DNA of 64,000 nucleotides. It comes from Dipteris shenzhenensis. Its lineage: Eukaryota; Polypodiophyta; Polypodiopsida; Gleicheniales. Shown piece after piece: positions 1 to 9,800 of this stretch. The stretch lies in NCBI GenBank assembly GCA_047967505.1, contig CM106541.1. One strand, 5' to 3'. Position numbers and translations under genes: made by a program. The notes beneath the pieces are model-generated. The model did not search any database. It saw only the letters and a list, made by a program, of their open reading frames with translations, and was not told the origin of the DNA. Every line of letters begins with the position of its first letter. The stretch's first letter is position 1.

Positions 1-30
1 AAAGCTTGGAAGATAAATCATCACCTGAAG

Positions 31-1746
31 ATGTCTTCTCCCTCTTCCCCGAAGCGATCTCAGCCTGAATCGACCTCTATTCAACCACCACGTTCGTCAT
101 ATGTCGAGAGAGAGTCTGCAAGGATTGAAGGTGATGAATACCTCTTCAAACTCTTCAAAGAATTTGCTGAATTCCAGAAATGGAAGGAACTTGAAGCGGG
201 TACCCGCACACCTCGGGCCTCTACTTCTCCACTGTTCTCTCCGATACGTTAACAAGGACCTCTAATCAACTCAGAAGAAGCTGAGCAACATCTCAAGTTC
301 GGTGCCGACGAAGAACAAGTATACCCTGACGAAAGAGGACATGCCGGCATGAGAACATTGGGTTATTCGAGAGTGCCTATCCCACAAGAATCAGTGCAAG
401 GTATGTTGCCCTATTCCCTTAGTGCAACTCCATCTGTTATGCAAGGCATAGGAACGAGTAATCACGAGGACACAGATCCATACATGCATGTGAACACGCA
501 CAGATGAGAAAGGAGAAATGCCTCTGACAATGAGTTTGCTTTCGGTTCACATTCTTCCCTCCCTCCCATCCCTCTCATATCTTCCGCTGCCATCTTTCCT
601 CCAGTGGCTTCTCATCCTCCTCCTTCTCCCATGCCACTGGATTCCTATAGTTTATTTCCCTCTATCTCTCCCGCTGCCTCTTTTTCACCTCTCATGTCAT
701 ATCCCGCCTCTCATATTCATCCCTCCCCCTCAGGACCTTTTCCAAATTCTTTTATTCCTCCGGTGGTGCCGCCTCTCCCTTCTTCTCACTCTGCTCCTGT
801 TCTAAATTCTCTTTTGCCTCCACCGGTTGCTTCTCCCTATCATTCTCTTTCTTCCCCTCACCCTGTTTCTGCAACAGCCAAACATGCTTTCACTGATATG
901 ACTCGTTTTAACGGGTCTAATTATACCACATGGTCAAATCTCATGCGCCATGTGCTTGATTCTCAAGACCTATGGGAACTCGTCCAAGGTACTGAATCGC
1001 CACCTGATCCTCATGTTTATCCTCCTCAGGTAGTTCGCTCGTGGCGACATGGTAATGCCACTGCCATTGTCGAAATCATGCAAGGTCTTTTACCTGAATT
1101 TCACTCTCAATTACTGCATTTTGATCTTGCCTCTGAGCGATGGGCACATTTCATTGACCGCTATGCAGCTCGAGATCGTACTCGTCGCATCAATCTTGAC
1201 CATGATCTCCAACAATTCCAGATCCTTGTTGACGATGATCTCAAGGTTAAACTAGCAGATTACCGGCGGTTAGTTGCTGAATTTGCCACAACTGGTCCTC
1301 CCAAATCCGAGGATGACCAAGTTATCTTCTTTTTAAACAAACTTCCGCCCAAGTATTTCAGTTTTATGCAACAAATCATTTCTCAACCTTCTCTTTCTAC
1401 TTTTTATGAGTTCGAATGTCAACTTTTGCGTTATGCTCGTCTTTACTCTCAGGTCCACCAAAAACATAGCATTCCTGCTTCAGAGGGGGCTCTTCTCTCC
1501 GGGATTCAAAAAGATCAACCCAGCTCCGGGAAGCCCTCTCCTACTCTTAACTCCAATAACTCCTCTAGTAGTAAACCCGCCTGGCACACCCTTCCCAAAA
1601 AGAATAGGTTTTGTCAGCATTGCCAGAGAGTTGGGCATACTTCACCATACGCAACCCTATACTCGGACATCATGGATTTTTCGAGTGGTTGGGAAGTTCT
1701 CTTGGTCGATGAATGTCGCTCCAAAGCCAAAGGCCTTCTTCCTTAG
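31..1746 (+). pseudogene. copia-1 gag (nucleocapsid-like) pseudogene
   Basis: The frame opens with ATG at 31 and continues through stops at 250-252 and 505-507 to 1744-1746. After a Pro/Ser-rich stretch (about 520-890) comes the copia gag core, with FNGSNYTTWSNLMRHVL at about 905-955 and a UBN2-type helical region after it. A zinc knuckle begins CQHCQRVGH at about 1615; the last cysteine of the CX2CX4HX4C pattern is missing, so RNA binding is probably lost. The segment 604-1746 is open as one piece, but it begins at a GTG codon inside the older frame, so 604 is not a real start. Confidence 0.8.
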
Positions 1747-2650
1747 CCCCCTACCACGACTCCTCAACCACCCCGTTGGACTCCACAGCCCCCTACCACG
1801 ACTCCTCAGCCACCTCGTTGGCGTCCTAGGAGTGGTCCTCCTCCTCCGAACACTGGTCTTTGGAGACCCCAGGGCCATGTTACTAATCATTTCACTCCAT
1901 CTCCTCCTTTTATAACTCCTGAAGGTCTGTCTGACTGGTCCACTGGAGATTCTCTAGACTTCACTTCTCAAGCCTTGATCCATATCACCGAGCTTGACTC
2001 CTCCCCTTCCTTATCTGGGTCAGCTTTTCATATTCTTCCATGTGGCTCTAAATCTTATTGGATTGTGGATAGTTGAGCCACTCATCATATGACTCATCAT
2101 GATCTCTTCATTTCTCGCCAACCGGCAACAGGGGGAGTCCGTTGTGGTAATAACTCTGTTGCTACTATTCATTGTGTTGGTTCAATAACTTTTGATACTG
2201 ACAAAGGCCCCAATCTTGCTCAATTGGATCAAGTGTTTTATGTCCTCCAATTAGGGGTCAATCTTCTTTCCGTTCATCAACTTTGCCTTCTTGGTCGCAC
2301 AGTGCTATTTACAAAGATGCATGTTGACATCATAGATGAGACCTCGGGACTCCTTCTAGCTCGAGGCAAGGCCCAACCTAATGGTCTGTACTTCATAACT
2401 CAATTTCTTGCGACTCCCTCCCATACCGGTTCTGAGTTTCATCGGCTTTATGGTATTGCTACCCTGAAAGATCGAACTGACACAGAACGATTATGGCATT
2501 ATCGTCTTGGACATTTGTCCTATGACTCTTTATATGAAATGTCTCGGGATCTAGTTGTTGGCCTACCTAAATTATCGTGAGCCAAAGATATTTGTCGTCC
2601 CTGCCAATTAGGCAAACAAAGCCGAACTCCTTTTCCTTCTCATTCCACTT
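1747..2650 (+). pseudogene. copia-1 protease and GAG-pre-integrase region, pseudogene
   Basis: In the gag frame, the motif YWIVDS followed by ATHHMTHHDLF marks the aspartic protease active-site loop (2056-2106). The codon that should supply the Gly of the D-S/T-G triad is TGA (2074-2076), so the catalytic triad itself is interrupted. Downstream are FYVLQLGVNLLSVHQL (about 2240-2290) and the GAG-pre-integrase HHCC zinc region, WHYRLGH at about 2494-2514 and CRPCQLGK at about 2594-2617. A further TGA at 2578 lies between the two His and the two Cys. Confidence 0.8.
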
Positions 2651-2667
2651 CTCGAGCCAGTGAGATA

Positions 2668-3824
2668 TTGCGTCTAATTCACCTCGATATTAGTGGCAAA
2701 TCTCCTGTTCTTTCCCTCAATGGTTCACAATATTTCTTCTTAATTGTGGATGATTACTCTCGATATCAATGGGTGTTTTTCATGAAAGAGAAATCCGACA
2801 CTTTTTCTTTCTTTGCTACTTGGGCTCGCTTGGTTATGAACCAAACGGGAAAGTCTATTGGGATTGCTCGTAGTGATAATGGTGGTGAATTCATTTCCTA
2901 TGAATTCACTCAATTCCTTCACGAGCATGGTATCGAACTCCATCTTACATCTCCAAATTCGCCTTCCCAAAATGCTCGTGTCGAACGGAGACAACGCACA
3001 GTCATGAACATGGCCCGTTCCATGCTTTTTGCAGCCGAGTTGCCTGAACGTCTCTGGCCAGAAGCTGTGAATACTTCTGTCTATATCCTTAATCGCTGCC
3101 CTACTCAGCCCATCCTGAACATGATGCCTTTTGAGGCCTTCTATGGCTACTGACCTTCTATTTCTCATATTCGCATCTTTGGATGCCGCGCGTATACACT
3201 CATACTCCCAATGATACTCGCGGTAAACTCGAACCTCGTGCTGAACTTTTTCTTCTAGTTGGCTACTTAACAGAAGCCAAAGCTTATCGATTATTTGATC
3301 CTCGCACAAACAAAGTTTTGGTTCGCCGAGATGTGGTCTTCGATGCAAGAGAAGTTCTAAAAAATTCATCTATTCTCTCTCCTGATGACGTATCTACTCC
3401 TGTTCCCTCCGACAATTCTCCACCCGAAATTTCTTTCTCTCCTCCCGAAACCTCTCTCTCGCCACCCATTGCTTCTCCTCATGACCCGTTGCCACGCTGG
3501 TATCGCGAAACTATGAAGGATTCCGGGATTATTCCCGTAGAACTTCCTCCTTCCGGTCCTCGCCGCTCTACTCGAACAACTTCTTCTACTACCACCGCCT
3601 CCTTTTTTACCACGGCCTATATCATACATTCTGAACCTGCCACTTGGCAGGAAGCAGTTCAAAATCCTGCGTGGCATCGTGCCATGGAACAGGAGCTTGA
3701 AAGTATTGATCGCAATCAGACCTGGATCTTGGTCAATCGACCCACTCACAAAAATCGTCAAAGTCTCCCTCTACTGAGACCGAGGGATCTCAAAACGAGA
3801 TTGATAGATAACAAGGAAAATTAG
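2668..3824 (+). pseudogene. copia-1 integrase and integrase-RT linker, pseudogene
   Basis: Retroviral integrase core. HLDISGKSP gives the first Asp, VDDYSRYQW follows, SDNGGEF (about 2872-2892) gives the second Asp, and ARVERRQRTVMNMARSML contains the catalytic Glu. The open frame ends at TGA 3151-3153. FGCRAYT at about 3178-3200 then shifts frame into PNDTRGKLEPRAELFLLVGY, which is open from about 3183 to 3824. This second part ends in the variable linker and the start of the RT domain (WQEAVQNPAWHRAMEQEL at about 3640-3700). Confidence 0.8.
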
Positions 3825-5239
3825 GTCTTGGGTCATCGGAACCAAGTGGATCTTCCGAACAAAACTCAAAGCCGATGGAACACTGGACAAGTACAAAGCT
3901 CGCTTAGTAGTGTAAGGATTTCGCCAAAAACATGGTATCGATTATGAGGAAACCTTTGCCCCTACTGCTCGATTAACTTCCTTTCGTCTTCTTCTCGCCC
4001 TAGCTGCTCATCACCGATGGTCTATCTATCAGATGGATGTCAAGAGTGCCTTTCTCAATGGCTACCTTGATGAAGAAGTCTATGTGACTCCCCCACCTGG
4101 TTTTTCTCCTCCTGGCCATGAAAATAAGGTATTCCATCTCCGCAAAGCTCTTTATGGGCTTAAACAAGCACCTCGATCATGGTTCCACAGGATAGACACC
4201 TTCCTCAAAACTAATGGTTTTCATTCCACTCCTTTTGATCCAAATTTATATATCCATCAATCGTCAGAGGGGGTCTGCTTTATTTTACTCTACGTAGATG
4301 ATCTTTTGCTTTTAGGCTTTACTCCCACTACACTTCAATTCATTAAAACTCAACTCAGCACCACTTTTGAAATGACTGATCTCGGTCTTCTCTCCTATTT
4401 CTTAGGCATGGAAGTTGTTCAACATTCTGGTGGTATTTTTGTTTCTCAACAGAAATATGCTCTTCAACTCCTTGATCAGATCATTCCCCATGAACCTAAG
4501 CTCGCTGCCACTCCCTTAGATCCCACAGTAAAGCTCTCAAAAGACTTGGAGTCTCCTCCCTTTGATGAACATCTCTATCGTCAGGTTGTTGGCAAACTCC
4601 TCTGGCTCCTTCACACGTCCGGATCTTGCTTACTCCGTTTCCATTCTCAGTCAGTATTTTAATGAATCCAAGCTCACTCATTGGCATGCATGTATTCGTA
4701 TCTTGCGGTTCATACGTGGTACTTACTCTTATGGTTTACATTTCAGACCAAGACTAACACTACAGGGATGCATTGATTCCGACTGGGCTGGCGACCCGGA
4801 CAATCGTCGTTCTCATGGCGGCTATATTTTCTCGTTTGGCTCGGCACCTGTTTCTTGGTCTAGCCGTAAACAAGAAACTGTTGCTGGCTCTTCTACTGAG
4901 GCTGAATACCGGGCCTTGTATGATTGTACCACAGAGGCCATATATCTCCGACAGTTTCTGGCAGAGCTACACTTTCCTTGTACTGAACCAACGATCCTTT
5001 GCGTCGACAACAAAAGTGCCATCGCTCTCGTCGGCAATCCCATTTTTTCCAACCGCACCAAACATGTCGGTGTTCACTTTCATTTTACTCACGAGTAAGT
5101 GGAATTAGGTACTATTCGATTTATCTATGTTCCAGCTGCCGATAATCATGTTGATATTCTTACCAAGCCGGTTAATCGCCCTACTCTTGAGCATCTCAGC
5201 CCACGGTTGGGGATTGGTATACCGCCTCCTTCTTCTTAG
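3825..5239 (+). pseudogene. copia-1 reverse transcriptase and RNase H, pseudogene
   Basis: RVT_2 reverse transcriptase. GTKWIFRTKLKADGTLDKYKARLV is recognisable before a TAA at 3913, then [28 protein letters not shown] (from 4033), [11 protein letters not shown] and the catalytic YVDD at 4291-4302. A frameshift near 4612 moves the frame into TRPDLAYSVSILSQYF. RNase H follows with DSDWAGD (about 4777) and STEAEYRAL (about 4891). A TAA at 5096 interrupts the C-terminal region, and the remaining frame ends at TAG 5237-5239. Confidence 0.85.
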
Positions 5240-5477
5240 CAGTTTTTTGTATACTTAAGGAAGTGAACAAATCCCCTGCGAGGGCACTCCTTCAAGTACT
5301 TCTTTTTTTGTACCATAATCTAGGCATTTAGTGAAGATGAAAACCTACTTTATAGGCATCTTCATCTAAATGAAAACCCTTTTATTATTTATTTAAAAAA
5401 AAAAAAAAAAGGGCTGATGAAGAAGATAGATCACTCATGGAACACCTCTTTGCTTCTCCCGTCTACATTGGACATTG

Positions 5478-5485
5478 AGAGGGGG
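5478..5485 (+). other. Polypurine tract of copia-1
   Basis: AGAGGGGG immediately precedes the TGTTAAGCC that opens the 3' LTR. This is the expected position of the plus-strand priming site. Position and composition are seen directly; the role is inferred from LTR-element structure. Confidence 0.65.
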
Positions 5486-6490
5486 TGTTAAGCCAGGCAA
5501 TCTCCAATTCTAGAGGATAGGATAATCAAAGGTCAAACTGGCGCAAAGGTCCGATCACTTACAGGTAAAAACACCACAGGTGACTCTCTGTCAGGACCAA
5601 ATTCCACAACCAAAGCCTTGTCAAAGAGCCCCGGATCGGAGGCAAAATCCACAACCAAAGCCCTGTCAAAGAGCCCCGGTTCGGAGGTCAAAAAAGGCTC
5701 CTTGCTGGCCGACCAGATCTGGCCGACCAGATTGACCTGGTCGGTCAATATCTGACCAGGTCGGTCAGATCTGGGTCAACCAGCTGGCCGACCAGCTGGT
5801 TGACCGACTAGCCCCTTCCTATTTAAAGGGGGGGGGGGGCTAGGTATTCTTTATCACTTCAAGCTCCAGAGGTACCTGCACACCCTGAGCCTCTTCTGCC
5901 CCCTGGCTGCCTCCGCTGCTGCCTCCTGGCTGCCTCCTCTGCTGCCTCCATTTCTGCCTCCTGGCTGCCTCCTCTTCTGCCCTTCTTTCTGCTCCAGATC
6001 TGCTCTTCTTTCTGCCCCAGATCTGCTCTTCTTTCTGCCCCAGATCTGCCCTCCTTTCTGCTCCAGATCTGCCTTCCTTTCTGCTTCAGATCTGCCCCCA
6101 ACTTCTGCTCCAGATCTGCCCCCAACTTCTGCTCCAGATTATGTTCTTCCTATTCCAAATCTGCAGCAACTCTTGCATCAGTTTGCTGTCTCAGATTTGG
6201 TTCAGTTCCAACTTGTGGAGCTAGTGCAGAAGTCCACTACAGTTGTCTTCCCTAGAGGATTGACGTTTGCTTCCTCCAGAGCTCCTCTCTCATATCTTCT
6301 CCTGTACTGAGTTCCGTTTGTGATATATATTTCTTCTTCAGCTATTATTAGTCTTCAGTATTGTTTTATTTGTCTCCAAGTCTTTTCTTTATATGGTCTA
6401 CACCCACTGTTGGGCGATGGTGTTGGTGGGAATGTCATAATAGCTAGTCCCTTGGTGTCACTCACGTTCATAGGGGATGAATTAAACAAA
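5486..6490 (+). repeat. 3' LTR of copia-1 (right end approximate)
   Basis: It starts TGTTAAGCC directly after the polypurine tract. It contains a 45-bp tandem duplication (5598-5687), a cluster of inverted GGTCGG/CCGACC motifs (5700-5805), a TATA-like TATTTAA (about 5820) and an array of about seven roughly 21-24-bp units built on TTTCTGCTCCAGATCTGC (5985-6140). No partner LTR is in the window, so the right boundary cannot be confirmed by comparison. Confidence 0.6.
5820..5826 (+). promoter_or_regulatory. TATA-like box of copia-1 LTR
   Basis: TATTTAA, followed by a G run, sits between the hairpin-rich block (U3-like) and the pyrimidine-rich repeat array (R/U5-like). This is a plausible retroelement core promoter; no start site can be assigned from sequence. 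Confidence 0.4.
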
Positions 6491-6754
6491 CGGAAGCATG
6501 GTTTTTAACCTTGTGACTGTTGTGAGATTGAAACTGCACTATTTGCTGTGCTTTTAGAGGATGAATTTGGGCATGTATCTAGATTTATATATTCTTTGCT
6601 ACGTCAAAACGAATACAATGTTTGTGTCAATGCTCTTTTTTTATCTGCTGTTCCTCTTTTGTCAACTTGATTTTTACAAAAGTTTTACATACAGAAAGAA
6701 TAGAGATAAGATGAGCTTGTAACGGCCAAAATTCTTGGGGCGTTAATGATGCAG

Positions 6755-6832
6755 GTGGATGGTATGGATGCACTTGCTGTTAAACAAGCTACGAAGTTTG
6801 CTAAGGAACATGCCCTTGCAAAGGGACCTATT
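6755..6832 (+). CDS. PDHA: PDH E1-alpha exon (first in window)
   Basis: The acceptor is GATGCAG and the donor is GTAAGC. It encodes 26 residues, [20 protein letters not shown] then LAKGPI, a conserved stretch before the phosphorylation loop. Phase 0 at both ends. Confidence 0.92.
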
Positions 6833-9800
6833 GTAAGCGTTTTCCTCCCCTTTTACCAATTTTATAAAAATCGAACTTCAAAACAAAACCTATTGCAACA
6901 GGTTGGTGAGTGTCTTGATAATGCTGATGGATTATCTTTTACTTGAATGGCTTCTTAGCTTAGTTACTATATTGAAAAGCTATCTACATAATGATGAATG
7001 GTTTACATGTCCATCCAATACATTATTGAATACATTTCCTAGATAGGTGTGAACTTTCAGGTGCATTATATTGCTATAACATTGTAGGTTTGTGCATAAT
7101 GGGGAAGTTTTAGAGGATTTGGATTTGCCAATTGCAGTCTCCTCTAGTCTTCAGAATTTTCATAAAACATGAATGGAGCTCAAAAGGGACTTTCCCGTAA
7201 GGCGGCACTATGCATTTGGGGCCTGCTTGCATTAGGAAGACTTAACCACTGTCACTGAGCTTGCTGTCTCACGTCTGCTTAGCTACTGATGGAGTAACTT
7301 CTTAGTAAGTTTAGTTCTGTTTCATGCCCCTTCCACGCATCCCCCAAATCTTCTGCCCTGCAGCCCCCCTCTCTGTCTCTGTCCCTCTGTGTGAATTACT
7401 TCACTTTCTTGCTTTTGTGTTCAATCAATTGTAATCTGTAGGATTGGATATATTGTTGTGCTATGAATGTTTTTCATTACCTCTGACCTTCCCACATTCT
7501 GCATGGTTTGCAGAAACGTATGGTTATGAAGTCTGCAACTCATTGTACACAACAGCTGACGGATTTGAAAAAACAAATATATGTTTGTAATGTGTCCATT
7601 AGGGGGATTGGTTGAAAATACCTTTTTCTGAAACTTTAACTCAATTCAATTGTGCCAAAGCGCAACCTCTGTAGGGAAGTTCCAAGAAATTTCCTTATAG
7701 CCCAGTTGTCACTAACAGACAACCAATCTACTGCCATGAAAGGCCTCAAAGACAACTGTTCTGTCATGATCACTCACGATTCATGACTCGCTGATTTTGT
7801 TTGTCCTGAAGTGTGACTGCAATCATCTTTGTCCCAAATCAAATCAGGGAGCTCGCCTTATTGTCGTCTTTGACGTATTTGACTGTTTGACTGTCATGAG
7901 GACAAGAATACCTTTGGCTAGCTCGGCTAGTTAGCTCCTAACTTTGGAAATGGGAAGCCTGGACATGGCAAGGAATCTGGGACTTTATGAGCTATGGGAC
8001 ACAGTTTTGCAATAGAAGTCAATGAAGAGCAGGCCTAAGTACCTTACAGGATTTGGTGTTCCAGGTTATAAGTTAAGGTTTCTGGGAAAGGCTATATAGA
8101 GGGGGACCAAGTTGGGGCACCATACTGGTGATGTGGAGCATATGACTTAGTCTTAGCAGATTAGAGTCTTGGCTCCCATACTTTGGGGCAAGGCTTGGAT
8201 GCAGCTCTATAGTTGGAAAGTGAGTTGCATGTCTAGTATTCAATGGTTTAGGTAGTTGGTGCTTAGGATGGTGTTTCAGCTGAACCTACAAGGAAGACTC
8301 AAAGCATGTTGCACCTGGTTGAATCCACATTTTGAGAATGAACTGTGTGTCAACGGTTTTCACAGGTACTTGCCATACGCATTGCAACTTTCCAAAAAAT
8401 AGTTCATGGCTTGAATTTTTGCTTCTCTGCGATGTGGAGCTCGGCTATCACACTGGTATGAGCTGGGTGGTTGGGCACTCCCAGATGCACTATGGAGTTG
8501 GAGCACCGTCGCTGATTGCGCTATGGGAAGACAAAGGTTGGTGGTGAGGGACTTGTCCAACAAATCCTCCCATTCAAAAAGGACAGTGACCTTTCTACTT
8601 GCTACCTGTCCATAACACATGCGAACCTCTCGAATTCTTGGAGGGTCTCCCTTTTGCCGAGTTTCTGCCTGCTCTGAGACTGCTCTTGAGGTTGTGGCAG
8701 TTCCACGGTCACATTAATCGGCATTGCTAGATAGATGCATAAATGGAAATTTCTTTCTTGAGCTCCCGGGCCAACTGCCCTGCTGAAATAATTTTGGGGC
8801 GGTCCAACCCTGCAGCACGATTGTTTTGCTCTTTTGTGCAAAGCAAAGAGGCATGGTTTTCTGCTTATAATTGCTTCTTTGGGAGATGCTAAAATGAAAT
8901 ATTTATAGTCTTCACAAGTAGTAGTAGCTTGAATGAAGAGAAATTGGACTACTTTTTGATTAGCGTTGGCAAGCTTTAAACTTAGTACCTTTTGCGACTT
9001 GATCTGTTGTGCTCTGTACAGTCATAGGTTGCTATATCCCTATAGGATGAACATGTGCAACCATGACATTAGATATTCATGTATTCTGAGCCATGTCCAA
9101 GATACTTCAGCCATACCATGGAGGGGGGTTTGCAGGCCATTCTATGAGCTATCCATAGGTGCCACTCATTCGTGCCTTGTAGGCCTAGTTACAATCAGTT
9201 AGGTCAGTTAGTACATGTACCACTTAGGACAGTTAGGACACAGTCTAGTTATATTGTCTTTCTCTTGAGCCTCCACTCATTTTTTGCAGGAATTCATTGT
9301 AGCAGATCATTTTCTCTCTTCTCCCCTTCATTTTGAGCTTCCATTGCTTGCCCTAGCCTACAACAATGTCAGCAAACAACGAGAAGGCCCTGGTGAGCTG
9401 CGATTTCATGGAATAGCTCCTGGGAAAGGTGTTTTTGCAATCTGGGACCTGGCTGGTGGCAAATCAGAGAGATTGGTTCCTGGAAGGTGTGGATAGCTGG
9501 GAAGCAAGAAAAACGAGATTCTCCTCCCCCTCCCAGATGGAGAGCTTCAAACTTAGGTCGAGGAAGAGCCTTCGTAAAAAGATCTGCCAAGTTGTCTTTA
9601 GTGGGAACATAAGACAACTAAATATCACCTGCTGATAATCTCTCTCTGACATAGTGATAGTGAACCTCAATATGCTTTGTGCGAGCATGGAAAACTGGAT
9701 TCCGTGCAACAGCCAAAGCACTGACTATTAGTGAAGATGACGGTAGGAGCATTCTGACATGCATGAAGATCTGCAAGTAACTTCCGGAGCCACTCCACTG

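Larger units (their letters stand above)
1..6490 (+). mobile_element. Ty1/copia LTR retrotransposon (copia-1), 5' end outside window, degenerate
   Basis: Domain order gag, protease, integrase, reverse transcriptase, RNase H is the Ty1/copia order. The 5' LTR and primer binding site lie before base 1. The coding region runs mainly in one frame from base 31 to about 3195. It is broken by in-frame stops at 250, 505, 1744, 2074, 2578 and 3151, then by frameshifts near 3200, 3825 and 4615 and by stops at 3913 and 5096. A polypurine tract (5478-5485) precedes a 3' LTR starting at 5486. The right LTR end is not certain: no clean inverted match to the left end was found, so 6490 is approximate. The element lies in the intron before the first visible PDH E1-alpha exon, in the same orientation as that gene. 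Confidence 0.85.

Noticed and set aside
604-1746. Taking base 604 as the gag start
   Set aside because: The codon there is GTG inside a longer frame that begins with ATG at 31; the apparent start is created by a stop at 505.
2740-3369. 209-codon reverse-strand ORF over the copia-1 integrase
   Set aside because: The forward frame carries the integrase motifs; the reverse frame is a shadow.
6320-6508. A 62-codon ORF at the right edge of the copia-1 LTR
   Set aside because: Short, no motif, and lies in LTR or intron sequence.
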